40,578 bases of DNA, taken from positions 1 through 40,578 of the forward strand of contig JAQVBZ010000017.1 of assembly GCA_028690055.1 (NCBI GenBank), given 5' to 3'. This DNA is from Minisyncoccota bacterium (lineage in GTDB: Bacteria; Patescibacteriota; Minisyncoccia; JAHIHE01; JAGLIN01). The notes under the pieces are model-generated. The model saw nothing but the letters and a program-made list of their open reading frames with translations. It ran no database searches and was not told the origin of the DNA. Each line of letters starts with the position of its first letter. Positions within the stretch are counted from its first letter, which is position 1. The translations under genes were made by a program, and so were the position numbers. Below are positions 1 through 7,906 of the stretch, piece after piece.

Positions 1-127
1 TGACACAAATGGACGTTGATAAAGCCGTTCTGCTTATCAACAATCGTCCCAGAAAAAGACTTGGCTATTTAACCCCTTACGAGGTTTTTGTTGAAGGGAA
101 AAATTGCAGTTCAAGGTAGAATCTACG
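1..127 (+). mobile_element. IS30-family element, 3' end: transposase C-terminus (TQMDVDKAVLLINNRPRKRLGYLTPYEVFVEGKNCSSR*, stop at 117-119) plus terminal sequence
   Basis: Translation in frame from nt 3 gives the IS30 C-terminal motif NNRPRKRLGYLTPYEVF; exact inverted copy at the other end of the window. Confidence 0.9.
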
Positions 128-501
128 GGTATGATGGCGGTAAAAATTATTATGTTCTCGTTAGCTCCATTGATTCCGCCTCCTCTGCCTTTAAAGGTGA
201 TATGAAAACTATAATAAAAAAAATAGTTTCTGAAAAGGGTAATAAGATATCAGTCGATATTTTGGATGATAAAGCTACTATGGATATTTATTACAGAAGT
301 CACTACGCATCTAATCAGCTAGGCAGGGTAATAAGTGTTAGCGAACGCAATCAAATTGGAATCCATTTAATAGCGAGTTATAATGGAGAATTCGAAATGG
401 GAACTTATCTTAATGGATTAGATTTTTTTCCAGGGGCAAATGAAGACGATTCAAAAGTGGGGGGATATGTCGAAAGTCTAGAATTTGATGCCTCAGAATA
501 G
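128..501 (+). pseudogene. 5'-truncated hypothetical ORF; the predicted start at 88 lies inside the IS30 end, so the 137-aa ORF is a chimera
   Basis: ORF 88..501 crosses the IS boundary at ~127; the sequence after the boundary stays open to 501. Confidence 0.5.
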
Positions 502-528
502 ACCGTTGTAGAAGGGGTGATTAAAAAA

Positions 529-560
529 TAAAAATACCGCTTCGGGGCGGTATTTTTATT
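529..560 (+). terminator. Rho-independent terminator
   Basis: aataccgc-ttcg-gggcggtattttt hairpin plus T-run after the 501 stop. Confidence 0.7.
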
Positions 561-633
561 GCTTTCGTTATATTCTCTATCTTTTTGGACGCAAAAGGAC
601 AGAGTGAAGGATCTTGAATCGATGCGGGATAGG

Positions 634-664
634 CCGGGATTCTTCGGGGTACCTTAGAATGACA
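634..664 (-). repeat. Dispersed intergenic repeat TGTCATTCTGAGGTACCCCGAAGAATCCCGG (copy 1)
   Basis: Near-identical to 3716-3746 in opposite orientation. Confidence 0.75.
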
Positions 665-875
665 TGTGGGGGCTGTTTTTATTGGTTCAACATCATAAAG
701 GGATTCCGGATATTTTGTAGTAACAAAATTCCGGAATGACAGGACGAGGGTGCGCTTCAAATTAGTTTACCTTGTGAATTTCAGACCCTATGGACCGAGT
801 CCGGAGAACCGTTCCAGCATAAGGACAGTCTTTACAGAATCAAAAGGACTGTCCTTCCTGTTTTTTAAACAAAAA

Positions 876-901
876 GGTTCGGTCGAGACGACCGAACCAA
901 C
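876..901 (-). terminator. Terminator for rnhA (GGTTCGGTCG-tct-CGACCGAACC-TTTTT on minus strand)
   Basis: Perfect 10-bp stem followed by T-run on the minus strand, just downstream of the rnhA stop. Confidence 0.75.
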
Positions 902-925
902 GTTAGTGGTGCAACAAGTGTTTTT

Positions 926-1339
926 CTAAAACCCCTGTTTATCCAATTCCTCATTCACTAACTTATCCGCCAATTTATTCTTCTCTCTTCGAACGTGCAC
1001 GAATTCTACTTTGTCAAAATCGAGACATAGCTTGCAGACCTTCGCGAAGGCTTCTTTCATTTTCTCGTCTTTAACTTTGTATTCACGCTTGAGTTGCTTT
1101 ACCACTAGCTCGCTATCGAGATGGCACGTCACCTCCCCTTTGCCCTTCAAAAGTTCTTTGGCTTTTTCCAGTGCCAAGATGAGTGCGCCGTATTCCGCTT
1201 GATTGTTGGTCGCGGTGCCGATATATTTTCCGGCAGTGTATATGATCTCTCCTTTTTCATTCTGGATTACTATTCCGCCTGCTGCCGGTCCTGGGTTGTT
1301 GCGCGAACCGCCGTCGGTGTAGGGTATAATCTTTGCCAT
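926..1339 (-). CDS. rnhA: Ribonuclease HI family protein
   Basis: YTDGGSRNNPGPAAGG ... NNQAEYGALILAL ... DSELVVKQL RNase H motifs. Confidence 0.9.
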   Translation of the reverse strand: MAKIIPYTDGGSRNNPGPAAGGIVIQNEKGEIIYTAGKYIGTATNNQAEYGALILALEKAKELLKGKGEVTCHLDSELVVKQLKREYKVKDEKMKEAFAKVCKLCLDFDKVEFVHVRREKNKLADKLVNEELDKQGF

Positions 1340-1386
1340 TGTCAGTTTCTAATTATTCGTTTTAAATAATCCTCCGAAGATATGAT

Positions 1387-2802
1387 TTATTTTTCTTTTT
1401 TCAGCTCCTCGATCTTGGCTGCGGCCGCATCGGCTTGGGCCTTCCAGTCTTTTCTGTCCTTGTAGGTCAGGTCTAGCATTTCGGTGAGAGTAGTGTCGAT
1501 CCGGTCGTCGAATTTGTTGTAGCTGCGGGCGATGGTTACTTGCTTGGCGAATGCAGCCGTGTTATCGTCCTTGGCCGCCTGCTCTCCGCTGAGATCGATG
1601 CGCACAGAAGCTTTGCCGGTAGAATTCAGATATTTGGCGATGTTCTCTTTTCTATTGGCGAAGCTCAGGAAACTCCAGGCAACATTCGCACAATCGATAT
1701 CTTCTCCGTTTCCCTCGATCTGGCAGGAACTCTGGTCAGAGACAACCGGGAACCAGACATTGGAGATACTGATCGGTGTGGAATTGGCAAGTTGCGGTAA
1801 GGGTGCTATGCCGTAATTGAGTTCAGGCTTGAGCGCTAGCAAGTTTGCTCTTTGATAATTGTAGTTGATCATCATCACTGTTTTTCCCTCGGCAAAATCT
1901 TTTACGGAGTCGGTAAAGGTATCGTTCCAAGTATAGGTTTCTTTGTTCGTGTCGGAGAAGTCCATATAGAATTGCAATGCAGTCAGTCCGGGTTCTCTCT
2001 CAACAGTACCGGCGGAAGTCGGGATGTTGACCTTCTTATTGAAATCGATATTGCCTTTGCTATCGATCACTTTTCCTCCGCCCTGTAGCGTGAGCAGCGA
2101 GAAGATATCGCAGGCTCGGTTGGTATTCTTACCGCCGCCCAGCGCGATGCCCGATTGAGCAAGGAAACCTTTCTTGTCCAGGACTGTGAGCTTCTTTACG
2201 TCGTTCTTGAGTTCGTCCCAGGTAGCTGGAGCTTTGTCGATGCCGGCTTTCTGGAAAAGGTCTTTGTTATAATAGAGCGCGAGCGTATCGGAATAAATGG
2301 GAAGCGCATACATTTCATTGTCCCCATAAAAAGTGTCTTGCAAAACGTTGGGCGGAAATATTCCCGTCAGATTTTCATAATTCAAAAGCTCATATTCATC
2401 AATCGCGGCCAAACTTCCTGATAGCGGCGTGAGTTTTTCGGCGTATCTATTCAGCCAATAATTGTTGATGAGATAGATACTGGGACTTTTCTGCTCGGTA
2501 TAGGCCTTGTCTATATCCGATTCGTAAGAAGCGATGTCTTTCTTCGCGTAATTGATTTTTACCTGCACTTCCCGTCCGGACCAGATGTGCGCCTCGCTTT
2601 CATATTTGTCGATGATGGCCTGCCAGCTGTCGGAGCTGTCCCACACTCCCCAGAAGTTCAAGGTGACTTTGACCGGTTCTTCTTTTTTGCTGATAATATT
2701 TTTGACCGGCTCATAATTCGTGTATCCGGAAACCTCAAAAATGATCATCGCGAGCAGGATTAGGATAATTGACATAATCAATATTATATTCTTTTTGGAC
2801 AT
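1387..2802 (-). CDS. Extracellular solute-binding protein (sugar ABC-type), N-terminal TM anchored
   Basis: KVTLNFWGVWDSSDSWQAIIDKYE ... YALPIYSDTLALYYNKDLFQKAGIDKAPATWDEL. Confidence 0.85.
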   Translation of the reverse strand: MSKKNIILIMSIILILLAMIIFEVSGYTNYEPVKNIISKKEEPVKVTLNFWGVWDSSDSWQAIIDKYESEAHIWSGREVQVKINYAKKDIASYESDIDKAYTEQKSPSIYLINNYWLNRYAEKLTPLSGSLAAIDEYELLNYENLTGIFPPNVLQDTFYGDNEMYALPIYSDTLALYYNKDLFQKAGIDKAPATWDELKNDVKKLTVLDKKGFLAQSGIALGGGKNTNRACDIFSLLTLQGGGKVIDSKGNIDFNKKVNIPTSAGTVEREPGLTALQFYMDFSDTNKETYTWNDTFTDSVKDFAEGKTVMMINYNYQRANLLALKPELNYGIAPLPQLANSTPISISNVWFPVVSDQSSCQIEGNGEDIDCANVAWSFLSFANRKENIAKYLNSTGKASVRIDLSGEQAAKDDNTAAFAKQVTIARSYNKFDDRIDTTLTEMLDLTYKDRKDWKAQADAAAAKIEELKKEK

Positions 2803-2840
2803 CGCTTTATTTTATTTTTTATTTATATAGTTATTTTATC

Positions 2841-3257
2841 CTATTCTTTAATAATTCGCCAGATGAAAAGAATCGCTCCTAAGAGAATGGCGAGATCAGC
2901 GAGATTAAAAATATAAATGTTCGATAGATTTATGTAGTCGATGATGAATCCGGTGTGTGCTCTGTCTAGGATGTTACTGGAAATACCCGAGAAGATAAGA
3001 GCAAGCGCATTATCGAAATAAGCGGCATCTTTGCGATTTTTTAAAAATTGTGATATGCCGATGAGAAATGTAATCAATATCAGAAACAGAAAAATCCGAT
3101 CTATCTCGAAGCCGAAAAGCGCATCGTAGTTTTTTTTGAACATTCCGCTTTGTAGAAATAGATTTTTCAATGTTTGGTCTATAAATAAAACGCCCGCAAA
3201 AATGAGAAAAAATTTCTTGGGACGTTTTGATTTTGATTTTGATTTTGTCAAAAGCAT
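2841..3257 (-). CDS. lspA: Lipoprotein signal peptidase (LspA family); start trimmed to the internal Met downstream of the dksA-like stop
   Basis: SNILDRAHTGFIIDYI and IYIFNLADLAILLGA catalytic Asp motifs, four TM pattern. Confidence 0.8.
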   Translation of the reverse strand: MLLTKSKSKSKRPKKFFLIFAGVLFIDQTLKNLFLQSGMFKKNYDALFGFEIDRIFLFLILITFLIGISQFLKNRKDAAYFDNALALIFSGISSNILDRAHTGFIIDYINLSNIYIFNLADLAILLGAILFIWRIIKE

Positions 3258-3261
3258 AAAA

Positions 3262-3624
3262 CTATTCTTCGCATTTGATACAAAACTTCGCTTCCGGTAT
3301 CGCTCGGAGTCTTTCGGCATCGATATTTTGACCGCAGTTGGTACAGATGCCATAGGTTCCGTTTTTTATCCGCTCCAGCGCTTCGTCGATATCCTGCAAA
3401 TCGTCCTCCATCTCGTGTTCGATCGCTAGTTTCTCTTCATAGGTCGCTACCTCGTCGGCATTCTCTTCTTCGCTATCCCCCACCTGCTCGAAGACCGTCT
3501 CGTAGTCATTCTTGATGTCGCTATTTTTCTTGGCAAAAGTCTGCAGCTGCCCTTCGACGCTTTGTCGTCTCTCAACTAATTTATTTTTAAAATCGTCCAA
3601 TTGTTCTTGACTCAAACCTTCCAT
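3262..3624 (-). CDS. TraR/DksA family C4 zinc-finger protein
   Basis: CTNCGQNIDAERLRAIPEAKFCIKC. Confidence 0.9.
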   Translation of the reverse strand: MEGLSQEQLDDFKNKLVERRQSVEGQLQTFAKKNSDIKNDYETVFEQVGDSEEENADEVATYEEKLAIEHEMEDDLQDIDEALERIKNGTYGICTNCGQNIDAERLRAIPEAKFCIKCEE

Positions 3625-3715
3625 AATTTTGATTTATGATTATCTGTTGCTATTTTAGCATCTAAGGCGGTTTGAGGCAATAAGCCGACTTCTATAATAC
3701 TTTATAGTAAATACT

Positions 3716-3746
3716 TGTCATTCTGAGGTACCCCGAAGAATCCCGG
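3716..3746 (+). repeat. Dispersed intergenic repeat TGTCATTCTGAGGTACCCCGAAGAATCCCGG (copy 2)
   Basis: Matches 634-664 (reverse) and 20091-20120. Confidence 0.75.
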
Positions 3747-4351
3747 TCATACACAACGTATGGTTTTAACTGATGTCTTTAATTGAATTTCTATATAATT
3801 TTGATAAACATTTCAAACATACAAAACTTCTTTTCCTGCGATATACCCCCCATTTTGTCATCCCGCAGGGATCCCTTAAGATATCTATTACTAAAATAGT
3901 AGCTGTTATGATACTGATAAAGGGACAAGGGGTTCTTAACAGAATGACAAAAATGATGGTTTTGTAGCGGAAAATGCTATTTGGTATATTTGATAGAGTA
4001 GTCACGAGATTCGCCTATATGAGGATTTATGTATTAATTTAGAACATTTCGCTCCGTTGGTTCGGTCGTCTTGACCGGGCTTTCTGTTACAAACAAAAAC
4101 CACCGGCACCGCCTGTGTGTGCGTTTTTTTTGATTTCAAAAAATAGTAAGGATAGTCCTTCGGGACGATTGAGCCAACAAAATCATACGAAATCATTGGC
4201 AATCGGGTGGATTTTTTCACTAAAAAAAGCGCCGCGTGCCTGTTTTTGTTCTTGGAATATATGGAAAAAGGTGATTTTAGGTAAAAAAAGAAGAGGCAGC
4301 ATTGATGAATCAGTGATGCCTCATATTAATTTAATAATAGACATGTGGTTC

Positions 4352-4474
4352 GGCTACCTCTCGGAGCCTGTTAAGGTTTTCCGAGGGCGACCGAGTATAT
4401 ATATGGAAACTATGGAATTCATAATTTGCATGTATATACTCAGCGTCCTATAGCCAAGGGTGGAGGCTATTTTT
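4352..4474 (+). ncRNA. Candidate structured ncRNA: three-way junction with competing terminator
   Basis: P1 GGCTA/TAGCC, P2 CCTCTCGGA/TCCGAGGG, P3 GAGTATATATATG/CATGTATATACTC, then TAGCC-aagggtgga-GGCTA-TTTTT. Confidence 0.5.
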
Positions 4475-4841
4475 CCAAACCAATATAACAAGATCCGTTT
4501 AAATTTTCTTCTACAATTGCTTCGTTTTTCTTTTTCTTTGCTTTATTTTTATGTTTATTTTAATTTTTTTTATTTTTTTTGTTTTAAAATTTTTTTTGTT
4601 TGCAAAGCGTTTTTTTGAATCACGCGAGCAATAGCGGAAGAAGCTTGAACATAAGAATTGGACTTCCATTCAAACTTCTTCTTGTGTAGTAGAATCTATT
4701 TTTTCAATGTGCTGCTCAATCACTGATAAACCCATTATAGCATAAAAAAATGACTCGGTCAACTATCGACCTTGAAGGCTGTATTTTGTTTCAAATAAGC
4801 CAAAATATTACATCATAAGTGATGGAAAAAAACAAAGAAAA

Positions 4842-4884
4842 CAAAAAAATAACTCCGCTTTTTGGGCGGGGTTATTTTTTTTAT
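4842..4884 (-). terminator. Terminator downstream of rpsA (bidirectional look)
   Basis: AATAACtCCGC-tttttg-GGCGGgGTTATT flanked by A- and T-runs. Confidence 0.8.
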
Positions 4885-4916
4885 CAACAAGTTATCCACA
4901 GTTGGTACTAACTTAT

Positions 4917-6074
4917 CTACTTTGTCTCTGTTTCGTCGTTAGTCTCCTCGGCTTTTGGCTTTTCTTCCTTAGTTTCTTCGATTTTCTTCTCAGAGTAAGG
5001 TTTAAGGCCTAAGCGGTGGTCTTCGGGCTCAATAGAGATGATCTCGAACTCGTAGTTTTTTCCGACTTCGACGTTCTTAGTCTCGCTTTCGCTTAACTTG
5101 GAAATGTGAGCCAAACCATGAATGTCCCTGTCGAGTTGGGCGAAAATACCGAAGGGGTTGATTTTCGTGACTTCACACATGACTTTCTGTCCGACTTGGT
5201 ATTTCTCGTGAACGTTTTTCCAAGGATCACTCTCCAAAGCCTTGATGCTAAGGGAAATGCGGGAATTATCGATGCCGATAATCTTACATTTGACCTTTTG
5301 CCCGACATTGAACAGTTTCGATGGGTCATCGATGAGCTTCCAGGCGAGTTCTGAGATGTGAACCAGACCTTCAAGGCTGTCATTGAACTTGACGAAGACT
5401 CCGAAATCAACGATACCGCTGATTTCTCCTTCAACCACGTTCCCGACCTCCAATTTGGATACCTTCTCCTTCTCTTCTTCCTCTTTGGTGGCCTTTTCAC
5501 TGACGATAAGCTTGCCTTCCTCTTTATCTAAGCCGATAATCTTAACACGAACGTTCGTGTTGACCATTTGCATCAATAAAGAGAGAATCTTGTTCTTGTC
5601 TCCATCGCTGACGCGCGGGTAGTGGTCGGAAGTAAGCTGGGATGCCGGCAAGAAGCCGACCATTCCATTGATCTTGATCATAAGGCCTCCTTTGTTGGCC
5701 TCCAGGACTTTGGTGGTGAGGATTTCTCCTTCCTCCATTTTCTTCTCCAGCTCGTTCCAAATCATATCCATGCTGGTCTCCTTGAGGGACATTTCTACGA
5801 ATCCGTCTTCATTTTCCAAATCTGTCACCGTGGCAGAGATAGGATCGCCGGATTTGAGGTCTTTGAAAGTGCTTAGACTTCCTAATACTCCTTTGCCATA
5901 GCCATAAATCGCTCCCGTTCCGATAGGTCCGAGGTCGACGTAGGTTATGTTGCTTCCGATTTCGATGATAGCGCCTGTCAAAACTTCACCTTCCTTGGGA
6001 AGTCTCGGGGCGTTCTCGTCATTCAGCAGCAGCTCCATTTCACCGGAGGGCGCTGTCTTAGTGGCGTTAACCAT
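4917..6074 (-). CDS. rpsA: 30S ribosomal protein S1 (multiple S1 RNA-binding domains)
   Basis: Repeated S1 motifs (GVFVKFNDSLEGLVHISELAW; FGIFAQLDRDIHGLAHISKLS); ATG at 6074 preceded by aaaggag. Confidence 0.9.
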   Translation of the reverse strand: MVNATKTAPSGEMELLLNDENAPRLPKEGEVLTGAIIEIGSNITYVDLGPIGTGAIYGYGKGVLGSLSTFKDLKSGDPISATVTDLENEDGFVEMSLKETSMDMIWNELEKKMEEGEILTTKVLEANKGGLMIKINGMVGFLPASQLTSDHYPRVSDGDKNKILSLLMQMVNTNVRVKIIGLDKEEGKLIVSEKATKEEEEKEKVSKLEVGNVVEGEISGIVDFGVFVKFNDSLEGLVHISELAWKLIDDPSKLFNVGQKVKCKIIGIDNSRISLSIKALESDPWKNVHEKYQVGQKVMCEVTKINPFGIFAQLDRDIHGLAHISKLSESETKNVEVGKNYEFEIISIEPEDHRLGLKPYSEKKIEETKEEKPKAEETNDETETK

Positions 6075-6278
6075 TTTTAAATTCTCCTTTCTTTGTGGGA
6101 TTTTCAGGCACAAAATCTGACGAATTTAAAAACGTCAGTTATGGGACTGAATTTAATTCAAGTATAGTCTATAATTATTTTATTGTCAAAGGCCAGTTCT
6201 TGTGCTAGAATTTAATTGTAAAAAAGGCTAAGCGTAGCCGATTTTGAATTTCATAACTAACAGATTTAAAGATAATCT

Positions 6279-6932
6279 ATGAATATTGCATGGTACGGAC
6301 ACAGTTGTTTTAAAATTTCCGGAAAAGACGTCTCACTTATCACAGATCCGTTCGGTAAGGAAATCGGATTGAAGCCACCGGCTACGAGTGCGGACATAGT
6401 CACGATAAGTCACGAATCTCCGAGTCATAATAATCGGGAGGCAATCAAGGGGGAGCCGTTCGTTATTGATGGTCCGGGAGAATATGAGACCAAAAAGGTA
6501 GTTATAAAAGGCATCGAATCTCTTTCTCGCAACAAAGAGGGCGAGTTGTCCGAAACCAATACCATTTATATCATTAATATTGAGGATGTCAGGGTCTGTC
6601 ATTTGGGCGATTTGGGTGAAAAAAGTTTGAGTGCAGAGCAGTTGAATGCCATCGGTAACGTGGATATTCTGCTTATACCGGTTGGAGGTCTTTGTACTCT
6701 GACTGCCAAAGATGCAGAAGCGGTGATAGCGCAGATTGAGCCGCGTGTGATAATCCCTATGCACTATAAATTGCAGGGACTTAAAGGCAATTTGGAAAAA
6801 TTGGAAGATGTTAAGCTCTTCTGCCAGGACCACAATCTCAATACGGACGAGACTGTTTCCAAGGTGTCTTTCAAGAAGAAGGATTTGCCGGAAGAAGAGC
6901 CTCAATATATTATTATGGACACGGGTAAATAA
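6279..6932 (+). CDS. MBL-fold metallo-hydrolase (UlaG-like)
   Basis: WYGHSCFKISGKDVSLITDPFG ... HLGDLGE ... IIPMHYK. Confidence 0.85.
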   Translation: MNIAWYGHSCFKISGKDVSLITDPFGKEIGLKPPATSADIVTISHESPSHNNREAIKGEPFVIDGPGEYETKKVVIKGIESLSRNKEGELSETNTIYIINIEDVRVCHLGDLGEKSLSAEQLNAIGNVDILLIPVGGLCTLTAKDAEAVIAQIEPRVIIPMHYKLQGLKGNLEKLEDVKLFCQDHNLNTDETVSKVSFKKKDLPEEEPQYIIMDTGK

Positions 6933-6942
6933 TAGGACAGGA

Positions 6943-7713
6943 ATGTTTAAAAAAAGAAAGAATAAAAGTCAAAATTTTATAAAAAATATCAAAAATAGGT
7001 CTGACGAGGAAAAAATGCGTCTGACCTGGCTTTTGTTTGCTCCTGTTATGGTCGGTGTTTTTATTCTTTGGACTGCCAGTATAAAAAGCAACTTCGCGTG
7101 TTTATCGAACCCCTTGTCAATAGACACTTCTACATTGCCTGACTTCCCTGAGACTGACGATATAGATTTGGGTGGCGTACTTGTGAAAAGCGGGCAAAAG
7201 TTGGAAGAGTATATGGATGAAAATAATGCATTGCTGCAGGGTGTCGGGGATGAATATCTCAAGGGGAATAAAATTTTGGATGAGGACGGTTTTTCCAGCT
7301 TGAAATTCGTTGATAGCACGGGGGATAATAATTCTATTATCTTGGAGTATGCACAATATTACAAGGATATTCCTGTTCTAGGCAAGGGGGTTTCCCTGGT
7401 AGTTTCATTGGACGATGATACGGTGAGCGAAAGAAGCAGAAATCTTGCTGCCGGTATAGATTTAGCATCCGATCCGAAAATTTCACTCAAAGATGCCGGT
7501 ATAATCGCGGAAAAAGAGTTTCAGGGTAAAGACCTTGTTTTGAAAGAAGGTAGTTTGGCAATCGCTAACTATGAAGAGGAATATTATCTGGTCTGGAAGG
7601 TTGTTTTGGTTTCTGACTCGGAAGAGGAAACGCAAGAGGTCTTGGTGGGTGCCGAGCACGGCGGTATAGTTTCTCGTGTTGCAGTCGATGAGTTAAGCGA
7701 CATGGTCGAATAG
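6943..7713 (+). CDS. Membrane-anchored hypothetical protein, PepSY-like C-terminal portion
   Basis: Single N-terminal TM (WLLFAPVMVGVFILWTA), soluble C-terminus; likely ATG at 6943 after the 6932 stop. Confidence 0.6.
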   Translation: MFKKRKNKSQNFIKNIKNRSDEEKMRLTWLLFAPVMVGVFILWTASIKSNFACLSNPLSIDTSTLPDFPETDDIDLGGVLVKSGQKLEEYMDENNALLQGVGDEYLKGNKILDEDGFSSLKFVDSTGDNNSIILEYAQYYKDIPVLGKGVSLVVSLDDDTVSERSRNLAAGIDLASDPKISLKDAGIIAEKEFQGKDLVLKEGSLAIANYEEEYYLVWKVVLVSDSEEETQEVLVGAEHGGIVSRVAVDELSDMVE

Positions 7714-7777
7714 GATTTATTCGGCTATGTTTTTTAGCTGATTGAAATATAAATTTATCTCTCGTTTTAGAGCTTGG

Positions 7778-7818
7778 CTAAAACGTCTGTTTTGCTTCGC
7801 GCGAAACGGCTTTTTTGC
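7778..7818 (+). terminator. Terminator
   Basis: GTCTGTTTTGC-ttc-GCGCGAAACGGC-TTTTTT. Confidence 0.55.
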
Positions 7819-7906
7819 TTAGGGCCTGTCTGAAAAGTCTTTTTTGTAACGAAAAATACTTTTCAGACAGGCTCAAATCTCTAAATTTAATAATTTTTGA
7901 ATATCT

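Noticed and set aside
521-760. 79-aa minus-strand ORF
   Set aside because: Lies across a terminator and a dispersed intergenic repeat.
4115-4453. 112-aa plus-strand ORF
   Set aside because: Overlaps repeat-like and hairpin-rich non-coding sequence, including the ncRNA candidate; poor codon character.
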